This document shows, piece by piece, positions 47,477-59,138 of a stretch of DNA of 64,000 bases. Both the position numbers and the translations under genes were made by a program. Source of the stretch: Pegea sp. RAD2-039 (lineage: Eukaryota > Chordata > Thaliacea > Salpida > Salpidae); contig JAQGEQ010000177.1 of the NCBI GenBank assembly GCA_034620365.1, positions 372,001-436,000 of the forward strand, given 5' to 3'. The notes under the pieces were generated by a model. It saw only the letters and a list, made by a program, of their open reading frames with translations, did not search any database and was not told the origin of the DNA. Numbering within the stretch: the first letter of the stretch is position 1; each line of letters begins with the position of its first letter.

Positions 47477-47561
47477 CACAAAAGGTGTTGGCGTTATCTT
47501 AGAAAATAAGAAGACTTTGACTCCAAGAAAAGTGAAGACGTTCGAAATGAGATTTGCAAAT
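47477..47561 (-). pseudogene. Orphan exon similar to phosphoglucomutase-2
   Basis: An 85-bp minus-strand segment with a strong acceptor (TTTTTTTCTTTAG) and donor (GTAAGT). It encodes FANLISNVFTFLGVKVFLFS then KITPTPFV. This matches the region of PGM2/PGM2L1 phosphopentomutases just before the catalytic SHN serine loop, where LFS-x-x-x-PTPFV is characteristic. Neither the upstream nor the downstream exons are present in flanking DNA that I could read, and no TASHN block is found. Either the rest was lost, the exon was transposed, or its partners are very far away. Confidence 0.5.
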
Positions 47562-48684
47562 CTAAAGAAAAAAATTAAAATATTTTAACTCTAAGTTCTT
47601 GAGGAAAGTCAAATTCAAAAAATCAGCAAAAAAACTAAATTAAAGTTGATAAAAAATTTGTCTAAATCTAGAAGATACTAACTGAAATTTTGTTTCAAAT
47701 GTTTTAATTGTTTTTTTAGTTTTTAGTATTTTTGACATTTAAGAATAAATAAATTATTCTCTATCTTTAATTAATAGAAAATTTGTTTTTGCTTTAATCT
47801 CTTTTTCTAGCTTTTAATTAATTTTTATAAAAATCTGTTGCTACTATGACATGAATAAATACATGAATACATTTTATCTTCTTGATTTTAGTTTAAATGA
47901 ATTTTTTATTCACACTATAATTTTTCGGTAAGAGTGAAAGAAAATTATATTTCTAAAAAAGTTTAAACACCATATAGAGTTCAACAATTTACTTAAAAGC
48001 TGACTAAACTAACTTTGAGCTTTTCAACTTGCATTAATTACTAGGGCTATTTTGTTTACGACCACATTGTTTGAAATTTCCTGTTATAAAAATCCAAATA
48101 GTTTTAATTACTTCAGATAATAATTTGTTTTAGTCAAAATGTATTTAAACATAATTTGGAGACTTTATATTTATAATTCTATGTTTTTTCTTAAACTATA
48201 AAATTTCTTTATATGTTTTACCTATTGTTAAATACTTATATTATTCAGACAACTTAATTTTAAATTTGAATCTTATAAAGCCCCTTATTATATTAATGTA
48301 ATATCTTTCTAAAACATATTTTTTGTCAACTTTTTGTGGCATTTTCTGTTGTTTTTATCTTTAATTTTTTTAATGATTTATTTTAACTTTTTTCGTTCTT
48401 TATGATAATATTGTTATTCATAATTTTAATTAATATTTGGCAATATTTTTAAATGTTCTATACATACTTGTTATCATTTTTTTAATATTTCTTTTTAAAC
48501 TATCAGAATTACTGAGATATATTTTGTTTTACTCATTATTTATTTGTTTTACTCATCGATCTATTAGCTTATTAAAATACTTCTTCTAAACCTTATCTTA
48601 TGCATTTATCAAATTCTACATTAAAAATAAATTTATTTTAATTTTTTGATTTCACTCTTTTTAGCTTTTAAAAAACTTATTACA
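47562..48684. other. Gene-free A+T-rich DNA and MED31 upstream region
   Basis: No gene seen. A pyrimidine-rich CACTCTTTTTAG ends 20 bp before the MED31 start and may be a leader acceptor. Confidence 0.4.
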
Positions 48685-49337
48685 ATGAACCCTCCTATAG
48701 TTAATCCTGCCAAACCAGTTTTAAATGATGATAGGGTTCGTTTTCAAGTTGAATTGGAATTCGTTCAATGTTTAGCTAATCCAAAGTATTTGAACTTTCT
48801 AGCTCAAAGAGATTTTTTTAAGGTGAACAGTTTTTTTTATATTTAAGTAGCTGTTTTTAAAATATTTAAAATCGATTTTTACAAACTATGTTTTGGTTTT
48901 GTAAAATTAATATTAAATAAACATTTTAAAGCTTTCAGTTTTAATTAAGCTGATTATATAATTGATTTAAACAATTTTTAGTTTCAGCATCTGATGTCTT
49001 TATTTTTCAGCATGAAGAATTTATTAATTATCTCAAATACTTGTTATATTGGAAGAAACCAGAGTATAACCACTTCTTAAGATATCCTCAATGTCTACAT
49101 ATTCTTGAGTTGCTTCAACATAAAAGTTTTCGAGATGAACTAGTCAATACACCTTGTGCTAAGTTTATAGAAGATCAGATGCTCCTTCATTGGCAGTTTT
49201 ACTCCCGAAAGCGTTTTCGACTTCAGCAATCTTCTATGGAGTCTGTGAGACAAAGACAAGATCAGATGAAGTCTACTCCTGCTCAATCATCAACTCCAGC
49301 AGCTGCTGGATCTACTTCTACATCTGCCAATCCTTAA
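48685..49337 (+). CDS. MED31: Mediator complex subunit 31
   Basis: Two exons: 48,685-48,822 and 49,011-49,337, with a GT-AG intron of 188 bp, giving 154 residues. MED31 (SOH1) belongs to the middle module of Mediator and bridges regulators to RNA polymerase II in the nucleus. The conserved SOH1 domain spans residues about 14-100: RFQVELEFVQCLANPKYLNF, LAQRDFFKHEEFINYLKYLL, YWKKPEYNHFLRYPQCLHIL and KFIEDQMLLHWQFYSRKR. The C-terminal tail is rich in Ser, Thr, Ala and Gln, as in other invertebrates. I placed the start at MNPPIVNP; the frame is open 13 codons upstream but with no ATG. The 436-residue gene begins 220 bp downstream on the same strand. A polyadenylation signal lies near 49,465. Confidence 0.96.
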
Positions 49338-49560
49338 ATTAGACTTTTATAAAGCAATCAAATTCAATTTTTTTTTGGTTTTTGTATTTAAAAATATGTT
49401 ACTCTAAGTTATTTTTATTAAAAGATTTTGTTTGATTGAAAAATTTCTTTAAATTTTAGAGGAATAATAAAGTATTTTAAACTAACATTTTTTTTTATTT
49501 AGAGAATTTTGTTTTTTTAGTTTTAGCCTTAGTTTATTAAAAACAGCTTGATTTAAAGTA

Positions 49561-50871
49561 ATGAGTGATTTTAGTGAAGATAGAAATCTCAAAACTGAAT
49601 TGACAATAGTTAAATGTCTCAAATATTTACTTGTAGCTGTTACTAGTGACCAAAACAGAAGTTTAATAGTCTCTTGTATCAGTAGTGAAGATTATATTGA
49701 ATTAAACATCAATTATGGCAAAGGAAGTAATTCAGACGAAGTGGAAAAGATTTTCACAGTTTCAAAACTTCTTCATCAAATTCATTCTTGTGATGATTTA
49801 ATCAAATTTGAATTAAGCAAAATTTCATCATCAAATGAAAAAGTTTATGAAAAGTTTGTAGTAGAAAAAAATGGTGATCCCATGGTTTGGAGAGATTTTG
49901 ATTTTAATTATCCTGATGGTCTTATATGCCAGCTTAGATTTTATATCAGCTATATATATTTGACAAAAAAACTCAAAAAATCCATAGAAAATGAAGTTAG
50001 TTTGTATATGCACTTACTCTATATTTCAAATCCTTATTTAGACATCGGATTTATTGGTGAAGATCGACTTTTGATTCAACATCAAGCTGAAACAAGCAGC
50101 AAACTGGTAATTGGTGGAAATTGTATCGATTTTCAGCTAGCTGCAGATTCTAGCAACTTTGTATTTGATTGTAAAGATGACGAAGTGAAAATCAACTTCC
50201 AATTTTCTAAGCCTCGCTTACTTGCTCTTCAATCTTCATCAACATCTCATCTGATCCTAAAAGTTGGCGTCGGAATGATCCCAATTGAATCTTCTTCTCA
50301 AGATCGTTATCTGAAAGTCTTTTCATCTTGTCCTTTTTCAACACCAATTTTTGAAGAACAAAATCTAAATCTTCATCTTTGGGATCAACTTTGGAAGAGT
50401 TATAACTTGAAACTCTCTCCTGTAAACTTTCAACATCTCACTCAACCAATCGCGTGCTGGGAGCTATCTTGTTGTGATAGCAACCAAGTCAATACTGACA
50501 TCATCATCTTTTTCTCTTTTAATCTTATTGATCCTGAAATACCTAGGAGCAGCGTGGAGCGCTTTCTGCTCTCTGATTGGATTGAAGAAAATCTAGAAGA
50601 GATCTTGAACGACAATGAGCAGTTTGTAAAAGTCTGTTTGGTAGAAGCGTTGAGTAAAACAATCGCGCTTTCGAAGGCTTCTCATCTACAGCAGTCACGT
50701 GATCTTGCTGTTGTAAATTCAGTTTCAGCAATTTCTGAAATCATTCAAAATAGTTACAATTCACTTTTTAGACAAACTTGTTTTGATTTGTTACAAGCTT
50801 CAACAGCTTCAAGTTTCGAGCAAAAAACTTTCGAGTTGTTCACGAATGCAGTGAAGCATGACAGCAAATGA
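49561..50871 (+). CDS. Unidentified 436-residue protein, perhaps TOPOVIBL-like at its C-terminus
   Basis: A single-exon protein of 436 residues with no signal peptide or membrane segment. It contains alternating beta-rich and helical stretches and a hydrophobic central region (DTDIIIFFSFNLID-like, about residue 314-330). The C-terminal 90 residues are helical, with HLQQSRDLAVVNSVSAISEI, IIQNSYNSLFRQTCFDLLQA and a final short helix. The pattern of small residues, then S-N-x-x-FR-x-x-C, then a leucine-rich helix recalls the end of TOPOVIBL (C11orf80), the partner of SPO11 in meiotic break formation. This is by memory of pattern only and uncertain. It follows MED31 by 223 bp and could share regulation. 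Acceptor-like TTTTTTAG sites precede the ATG. Confidence 0.55.
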   Translation: MSDFSEDRNLKTELTIVKCLKYLLVAVTSDQNRSLIVSCISSEDYIELNINYGKGSNSDEVEKIFTVSKLLHQIHSCDDLIKFELSKISSSNEKVYEKFVVEKNGDPMVWRDFDFNYPDGLICQLRFYISYIYLTKKLKKSIENEVSLYMHLLYISNPYLDIGFIGEDRLLIQHQAETSSKLVIGGNCIDFQLAADSSNFVFDCKDDEVKINFQFSKPRLLALQSSSTSHLILKVGVGMIPIESSSQDRYLKVFSSCPFSTPIFEEQNLNLHLWDQLWKSYNLKLSPVNFQHLTQPIACWELSCCDSNQVNTDIIIFFSFNLIDPEIPRSSVERFLLSDWIEENLEEILNDNEQFVKVCLVEALSKTIALSKASHLQQSRDLAVVNSVSAISEIIQNSYNSLFRQTCFDLLQASTASSFEQKTFELFTNAVKHDSK

Positions 50872-51279
50872 TGATAATTGAGTTGAGATATGTTTTTGAG
50901 TTTTTGTTACTGATCATTTGAAATAAAATCTATTCTTGACGTCATATACAAAAACTTGTATAAATTTTTTCTTCATAATGAAATACTTTTCTGAAAGAGC
51001 TTTTTCAAAAATCTGAAGTTGACTCGGTATTTAGCTTGAGAATCCCAAATTATAAACACAATTTCGTGGCATCATTGATGAAAACCAAACTTTGCATTTC
51101 TGCTAGATGTATGATATTTTGATCAGAAGCAAATGTTTAATAATCAAGCAATCATCTACAAACTAACTAGCAACTAACCATAAAACACCTAGCATTCATC
51201 TACAAGTCACTTGATAGCCATGTACAAACTACCTAACGACCGACTACAACCCTCCTAGCAACCAATTTGTAGTATTCGT
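50872..51279. other. Spacer between convergent genes
   Basis: Nothing recognised. The stretch 51,150-51,260 has loosely repeated CTACAAAC/CTAACTAGCAAC words. Confidence 0.35.
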
Positions 51280-51407
51280 TTAATACTTCTTATATATTTC
51301 GTTTAATAATATATAGACATCATCATTTATATCAGCAGGAAGCAAATCAAGTTTTTCTCGAACAAATCTTTCTAATCTACCAAGGTCTTCTCTTTTAGCA
51401 TTCGGTC
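51280..51407 (-). CDS. Orphan C-terminal exon candidate
   Basis: On the minus strand an acceptor (TTTAAAG) is followed by 42 sense codons and a TAA. The peptide GPNAKREDLGRLERFVREKL then DLLPADINDDVYILLNEIYKKY looks strongly like an amphipathic C-terminal helix pair. The frame is closed by a stop a few codons upstream, so it must be an exon if real. It lies 780 bp downstream of the last assigned exon of BCD1 and could be an alternative 3' exon of that gene. It could also be a remnant of another gene. I do not recognise it. Confidence 0.35.
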
Positions 51408-52183
51408 CTTTAAAATAACATTTTTTGATTTAACTCTAAATATTTTAGAAATGCTAAACAACTTTTCTAGTTACTCAACGCTTCTGGTAACAACTTCTTT
51501 AGTTTGTAGCTTTCTGGGCTCTAACCTACATCTTGTAGTCATCTATATTGTCACAGTTTGACGTCTATTTTGACTTAGTATGCTGCTACTAGAGTTCTTC
51601 AAAATGTTTTTGTAATATATCAAAGTTAATTTTAAAGTGAAATATCAGGTTAAAATTTTCTTTGTTTTGTGTTATTTTTATAATTCTTAACTATGTATTT
51701 GTATTTCAATGTAACAACAATCTCAATTTCTAGAGATAGCATCATATTTAATTTCTTTTAATACTTATTCAAGCTTCTTAAGAGCCATTAAATCAATTAA
51801 GATATTTATTTTGAGATTTGATGATTTTAAAACTTCTAGAACTGAACGATAAACGGCAGTGACATCAAGATTTAAACTTTCTACTTAAAAAATGTGCTCA
51901 TATCTTACCTACGTAATAAAATTTAACGAAATTTTCCAAGATAAAAGAGACTGAAAGAACGTTAAATAACCCTGAACGGTATTTTGTGCAAATAATCGAT
52001 GCTTATATCGATGATAGTGATAATAATCTTGAATTTTTTTGTGAAAAAATGTTTAAAAATTAAACTGTGAAATACAAAAAAAGTTTTTCTAACTTCATGC
52101 ATCTCAAAACTTACTAACTTTCTGCTGTAGCGTTTGAATCAAATATTTAAAAATAGTTTTTTATTTTACGATCTATCAAAATT
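51408..52183. other. Spacer downstream of BCD1
   Basis: No gene recognised. Confidence 0.35.
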
Positions 52184-54629
52184 TTATGTACACGAATTAT
52201 AAAAACATAAATGCTCAGAAAGAACCACATGTATTTTAGGGAACTCCAACACGTTTTGCCCTGATAAATTCTTTGTGATACTCAAATCACCTTGAAGTTT
52301 ATGATACCTGAAAATATTTGAAATTAAGTGGAAAAGAATCAATTTTAGGTTGAATTTTTATAAAAAAGTTGAAGGAATTACTTTGGTGAATTAGGCGGTT
52401 GTAACTCCCGTAACAGATAGAAGTGAATAATCAAATCCTTCTTTGAATCATCTTCTATTTGTTCATAATCTTTTAATCTAAAAAGAATTAAATGTTAAAT
52501 TACTTATAACTTTTACTTGTAGCATCAAAAAACTTTACAAGATCTGTTTTCATATACTTAGTACTAAGATGTTTGAAAGATCTAGTCAACAGATTTCATG
52601 GAAGTTAACATTGGGTATATAATAAGTATTATTTATTAGTTTATAATAAAGTTGAACATGAGATGCATGATAGGGTTTCTATCTCACCTCGAATCGCATT
52701 TGACGTTTTCTACTGAAAGCAGTTTACCGAGAGCTGATTTTAAAGAGACTTTTGAATCAATTCTGAAACAAATAAAAATTAAGTTTATAAATAGAACTAA
52801 ATAGGTGGAAATAAATACAAAAAAAAAATGATTATTAAAGTTCTATCAAATAGATGTGAGCAAAAACATTTTGAAAAATTAAATAATTTACCAAATTTAA
52901 TTTTTTAAAGCCATCATCATACAGTTAATAAATTGTGAGAACATATATACTTGTTGACATGACTTTCAATGTCTCCATTACAGAATACCCAAGTTACATC
53001 CCAAAATATCTCATTAGTTGAGAATTTAAAATAGGTCTTGTTAGATTTACTTCTAGAAAAACTTGAAGGAAGATTAAACCATTTGATTCCATGAAATGCG
53101 GCAATCTTATTTTTTTTCTTCTCCTAAGACATCAATACGTAATTGATAATATACTTTATCAAAATATAAAATTCAGTGATTAGAATACAATTAAAGCCTT
53201 TAAACTATAATTTAAAATTGATATTTTGTTTATTAAATCAAGGTAAGGCAGAATAAAATTCATTTCAATTAAGTTCTTATCAATTTTTAACAAAAAAATC
53301 AACCAAAACTGATTTACTAATTATTAGTTATAAGCAAAATAGAACTGACATATTTGTTGTACGAATTACTCATTATGGACTTGGTAAGTCTTCTATCTAA
53401 AACTTTATTGGCACTTTCAAGAAAACGATAATCTGCGAAAAACAAAATAATATCAATGAAATAACATCTGATTATCTTGATAATATCTAATAGTCTAAAT
53501 ATTAACCTGAAAGCATATTTGTTTCACCATACTGAGACATTGCAACAAATTTAGCAGGATTTCGTTTCCCATTACAGTTCATTACCTCTTTGTGTTTCTG
53601 TACACAGCTAAGACTGCAATGATATATATTAATTATATATATCAATTTTTAACTATTATTATTTAGACCTTTCATAACTAGTTTAAAGAAATGAAAGTTT
53701 TAACTCAAAATTTAATCAAGTTTTTCTAATTTGAAAAAATTGATGAAAACATAATAATTAATCAGATTAGTAAACACCTGCAAGTCTTTGTAAAGCAACC
53801 AGGACATCTGTATTTGAATACTTCAGTCTTACAAAACCAGCAGCTGTAAAACACAAAGTTAATTATCAATTTGATAATAAATATCCTAAAGCTGAATCAA
53901 GTTTTCTCTTAAAGTAAAAAATAAAAATTATAAATTAAAATATTTTATTTTTATATTATGATTTCTTTCATATTTTAAGCTTTTCTGATATCTTCATAAA
54001 AAAGAAATTATCAATAATCAAGATACTTACTTTTCTGTTTTAAGATTTTTATCTTCTTTTAAAGATAAACTATCATCAGATTTTGAGTGTTCATCAGATG
54101 ATAAATCTTCTTCTGATGATGAATCTTCTTCTTCTGATGAATCTTCATCAGATGACATATTTTTATCTGATAACATTTCTTCTTGATTATATGATAAGTT
54201 TTCTAAAGAATAATGAAATTTAAACCTTTTAAATGACTTTTTTTGCTGAATTTTAATCAGAAAAATTGGCTTTTATAGATCAATCTCATAAATTGGTATA
54301 CCTCTTTTGTTGTTATCACCAAAACCTTCTGGATCTTTTATTTTAAGTTTTTCTTCTGAGCTATCAGTATCAGGAACTTTAGAAATAACGTTTTCATCTA
54401 AATGCTTCTTCGTTATATAGTATTTCTCTTTTATATCTTGAGATTTTAAATGGGGTTCATCTTGTACTACGTCATCTTCAGAACTATCTCCAGAATAATT
54501 GGAAATATTTTGGAGAGCGAATGATTGCAACACTTTTCTAACCTTTCCATAATTTACTATAGATTCATCAGTTAGTTTTCTTTCGTAGCTGTCTTCTTCA
54601 AGTGAAGATAAATTGTCTTTTTCAGCCAT
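52184..54629 (-). CDS. ZNHIT6: Box C/D snoRNA protein 1 (HIT zinc finger)
   Basis: This assembly factor helps build box C/D snoRNPs. Nine exons (minus strand): 54,629-54,302; 54,202-54,031; 53,843-53,778; 53,613-53,507; 53,432-53,350; 53,123-52,951; 52,762-52,688; 52,477-52,382; 52,307-52,184. All have GT-AG borders, phases agree throughout, and the product is 407 residues. Residues 1-160 are acidic and serine-rich, as in the vertebrate protein. The HIT finger is complete: C168, C171 (CWFC), C180, C183 (KYRCPGC), C188, C192, H196 and C202. After it come NGKRNPAKFVAMSQYGE, TNMLSDYRFLES, GIKWFNLPSSFSRSKSNKTY, IFWDVTWVF and the C-terminal VLEFPKIHVVLSE, each matching BCD1 blocks in order. The donor of exon 5 (GTCAGT) is the weakest splice call. 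An acceptor-like ATCTTTTTAG lies about 30 bp before the ATG. Confidence 0.9.
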
Positions 54630-56919
54630 TTTTATATAAATATATATAAATTCATTAAACTAAAAAGATAATTACAAAGTTATAAGAGCATCCATATAAG
54701 AAGATAGTATTAGTATAAGAATAATAATAATAATAGATTTAGCTAAATAGAAACTACAAGAGTATTATGATAAACTAAAGTATCAAGTGATTTCACAATA
54801 TATTTTTCTTTAATTAAAGAAATAATAATATAAATTTTAGTACTATTACATATCATCCAATAATAATTAAGAAGTTAAACTTACCTAAAAAAAATAAAAA
54901 AATTTTTTTTAAATAGCAGATATGGCATTATAGACAAAATATTTCTTATTTATAGTAAATAATTACTTTGACAAACTTTATTAGTAAATATAAAACTTTA
55001 TTAGGTTTATAATATCTAATTAAGACAAGTCCTACTAAAATCAAAACATTTATTAAGCTGATTCAAGTGAATCCTTAATAATTAAGTAAAAAAATTAGTA
55101 ATTAAATTATCAAAACAAAAGTTATAAGTTAATAAAGTAATAAGAAAATAATAACAAAAGTTATAAGATCTTAAATTTTTTAATGAAATTAATTAATATA
55201 AAAATAACTTATTTCATCTTTATAAATAAACTTATGATATAACAGTTTAATTATTTACTTATACTTACTACCACTTTTCTGAAAATATAATAAAATGATA
55301 CTTTTGCTTGAAAAAAATAATAGAACTTTAGAAATCAAAAAAGATAAAAAATATTTTATAAAGATTAAATAGCAAATAAAACTTAAATTAAGATTCAGAA
55401 GTTAAAATAAATCAAAAAAATGTATATAAGCAATGAACGTATATTGAAAGTTTGTAGAAGACTACATGTAAGGCCATGTGAGAAACTAAATAAGTTTAAA
55501 ATGGTCAATTACTAAATTAACATTTTTTATACTTTATATAACTAAATGAAAATCATTAAAGATATGTACAACTTTCAATAGATTTCACAATTAAAGAGTA
55601 AAGAACAAAACTTATTTCACTTTCTAAGACAAAAACGACAACAGATCATTTAAGATTTTTTAACCCAAAGTTTAAATCAGTGTTTCTTCAAAATGAGTGT
55701 ACGGGCTTTAATGAATCTTCGAAATTCCTAATTTAATTCGTCAGCAGAGCTGTTTTCCAGTTATAACTTCATAAAATGTAATGCCCGAAAGGTATTACAA
55801 AAACAAAAAAGAAAAGAATGTTAAACAGGGTGATATCTTAAGCTTCCTGTTAAGTTTATAAAAAATCGGCATTTAATAAAATTTGGCAATTACTAATGTT
55901 AATCAGTTATTAGATTTGATTTTGAGCAGACTTTTATGAATGAAAAAATTAATGTATTTTATTTTTATTTCTCACTATTTCTCTGTAAGAGCTGTAAACG
56001 TTTAAATAAAAGTTATGAAAAGAACAAGAAATCTATTTTTCTATAGATTTTATTTTTATTTTTTTGAAAACACTTTTGACAAAAGTTGACTCGTTTCTGA
56101 CAGTTATAAATTAACCAAACTAGTATTTAGGTTGTTGATATTAAATCTAAATTATTGTTGAGACAGAAATTACAAATCTAAGTACTGATTCTCAGTAAAA
56201 CAAATAGATTTTAGAGAATTTTAGTTGCTTGTGAGACTAAGTAGGGGCTCAGATCCTTGTTAGGCTTTTTTTAAGGCTTGTAAGAAGGCAGACGAAAAGG
56301 CTTTTCAATTATAATTTCAGTAGATTAACGTTCTTAGAAGATTGTGAAGGCTGTTAAGTGCAAAGTTTGTTTACAGAAAAAATTGTTCCGAGCTTAATGT
56401 TGTAAACCGTAAATGTTTTACAGACAAAGTGCTACCTGACCCACGTATATTTTTATTAGATTGTTTAGTCATACATTAGATTCGAATTATAATTGATAAT
56501 AGAATTAGATTTTTATTAAACTATAAGACCACTACACGATTGCTAAAGCTTAACTAGAAATGTTTGTCAAAATCTCAAAGTCAACTATCCTTGAATATGT
56601 TTAGTTAATGATCCAAGTATGCTATGACAATTTTAAAACAAATAAATAAAGGCAAATCGTAAACATTGGTTTATGTTAGTAAATTATCAGTTAGTTTTGC
56701 AGCAGACATACTTAAAGTAGATTAAGATTTTTGAAAAAAACTTTCCTTCAAAACACTGTATGTTGAAATTAAAGTATCTTCTTTTGTCAAATGAAAGTTC
56801 ACAGATTTGAAGAAATTAAATAAAATAAAGATATCGAATGAATCAAAATTAAGGTTTTAAAGTTTAAAACAATAAATAAAAAATTAAGATTATATATTTT
56901 ATTATAAGAAATAATTGTT
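54630..56919. other. Gene-free A+T-rich intergenic region
   Basis: No coding exon found between BCD1 and AGMO. Low-complexity AT and TAA runs are common at 54,700-55,400. Confidence 0.4.
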
Positions 56920-59138
56920 TTAAATTTGTTTCTCTTTTTTTGCTGAAGTAGACATGAAAACTAATGCCCAAATCAAAACAGAAGCTGAATAACACGCCAC
57001 AAGAAGGTGCTCCACAGTCTGAGGAAGATGATGCTCTGAAGTAAGGTATCCTTTAGATGCAACTAACACACCAGTGACGAATATGCATCTAATTGCTTCA
57101 ATCTGATAAGCATACTTTCTGAAATAAACAGTCAACAGATGTAGAAGTAGTAACTAACAAATATCTTCTAACTGTATTTATTGCATCAAGATATAAACAA
57201 ATTTATTTAATAGAAAATTTTACCTAGCATCAAACAACAATCCAAGACAAGTTAGTGTTGCTAAGACAAACACAATATCAAAAACTACAATTTCACCAAC
57301 AAGTTGCCATCTTAAAGCCATTAATTGATCATAAAACGGAGTGAAGAGCAGATAGTGAATGATTGCATACACGGAAAGAAGTTTTGGTGTCTTCTGACTG
57401 TAAATTATCACAGGTTGTTGAACCTGTAAGTTGTAGCAACTTAATTATATTAAAAACTATTTGTAGATGTAAATATTACTTCAGGTATATCTTCAGGATT
57501 TCCAAGACGAGGTTTACCAGGCTCCCATCCTGGTCCTTTTAACAGTACACACAATTTGTTCCACAAGCCCCTAGTGTTCCAGACTCTTATGAACAAATAC
57601 TTGTAACTACCAAGCTGAAATTTTGACAATTTCAATTGATAGAAAATTTGATTTTTCAAATCTATAAACAAAAACACGAACCTGTATATGGAATGGGTTA
57701 AATGTGTCCAGATTATGAACTAAGCCATAAGCAATTGGTTCATTTTTACGTTCAGCAGCAAACGTACCTAAAAATATGAATATTCAAAAGTCCAAGATGC
57801 TAGTTTGGTGCTTACCAAATATTCGATCCCAAATGATAAGGGTCCCCGCATAATTCTTATCGATACAATAAGGATTTCTACCATGATGTACTCTATGGTG
57901 ACTAGCTGTATTCAGAATGAACTCTAAGGGACCTATGAACAAATTGTTAATTTACTCAAGTATTCGCCAAAAGTCTTACCAATTGTATCAATGAATTGAG
58001 TATGAATCCAAAACTGAAATAAGATGTTAAATTCAAGATGGACTAAATGAACAGATGGAGGTACTAGGAATGCGTTGGGCATGTAAAAGAACTGAAAATT
58101 CAAAACAATATTCTAATTTTGGAATCTTTAATATAAAATCGTTATTATTATTTTCTAATTGAAGTTATTAAAAGCTTTTACATAGTCATCGTAGTTCTTT
58201 GGTGCAAAGTTACTAAAAGCAAAGGAGCGCAAGCACCATTCACTAACTATAAAGTGTATTTACAATGCATTATAGCAGGTTGGTTCTCATAGATCAGGAT
58301 CACGTTGTTTGAGAAAGCTTACACAACAAGATAATTAATTGACACAAAAAACTTTTTATTTAATTTTTCAAATTTACAACAACCTCAAAAATTCATCAAA
58401 AAAGTTATAAGAATCAAAATCATAAAAATCTGATACCATTGATCCAATCCACTGAAAAGCCGATTGACGAAGAGCAGTTGAAAGATTATAATCTTCAGAA
58501 CTATGATGAGTTTGATGAGAAGCCCACAAAATATTAATCTCTACAAACACTTAAGTTACAAAAAATCATTAAATTGATAATATCAAACCATGAGCAGCTC
58601 TATGAAACCAGTAATATAAGAAATCCATTCCAATAAAACCAACAATCCAAGTAGTTGTAGAATTCCAGGGTAGATCTAGTAACCTCCAGTTCTCATGGAC
58701 ATAGCAGTACATGGTATAATCAAGTGTTCTAATCGAAAGTAATCTGCAAAATCGAAATTATTCTATCTGACTGTTGACAAATGTAGAGATGGTTTTCATT
58801 TGATAATGAAAAGCATACCCAATCATTCGAGATAACAAACCAGCGCTTGTACTAGCCAATGTATGGTTTACATTATAAACTTTTTTCCCTTTATAGATTG
58901 ACACCAAAAACTCTATGATCACTAGAGACATGAAAGCTGCCAAGGCCTAAAGCAAACATGTAAATAGTTGAGTTATCTATATAGAAAATAGTCTTACATT
59001 GTCAGTATAATTTGGAACAAGAGTTACATCTTTGAATTTTGTCTGACTTGGTGGAAGAAGATAAAAAAGTGATCTGAGGCTGGTGAGAAAATCCGGTCTT
59101 ACAGAATTTGAGTGTGGTATTAAATAAGTTGTGTTCAT
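56920..59138 (-). CDS. AGMO: Alkylglycerol monooxygenase
   Basis: A tetrahydrobiopterin-dependent membrane enzyme that cleaves ether lipids by hydroxylating the alkyl chain, in the endoplasmic reticulum. Ten exons (minus strand): 59,138-58,998; 58,946-58,819; 58,743-58,589; 58,540-58,437; 58,091-57,980; 57,932-57,816; 57,767-57,682; 57,614-57,480; 57,423-57,224; 57,118-56,920. Phases are consistent and the product is 458 residues (human 445). The fatty-acid-hydroxylase histidine boxes are complete: [10 protein letters not shown] with H137 and H141, HQTHH at 150-154, WIHT with H206, and SHHRVHHG at 224-231. Further family signatures are [47 protein letters not shown] and a C-terminal membrane region. 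The start Met matches the length of the family's N-terminus before [11 protein letters not shown]. No key residue is missing. Confidence 0.95.
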
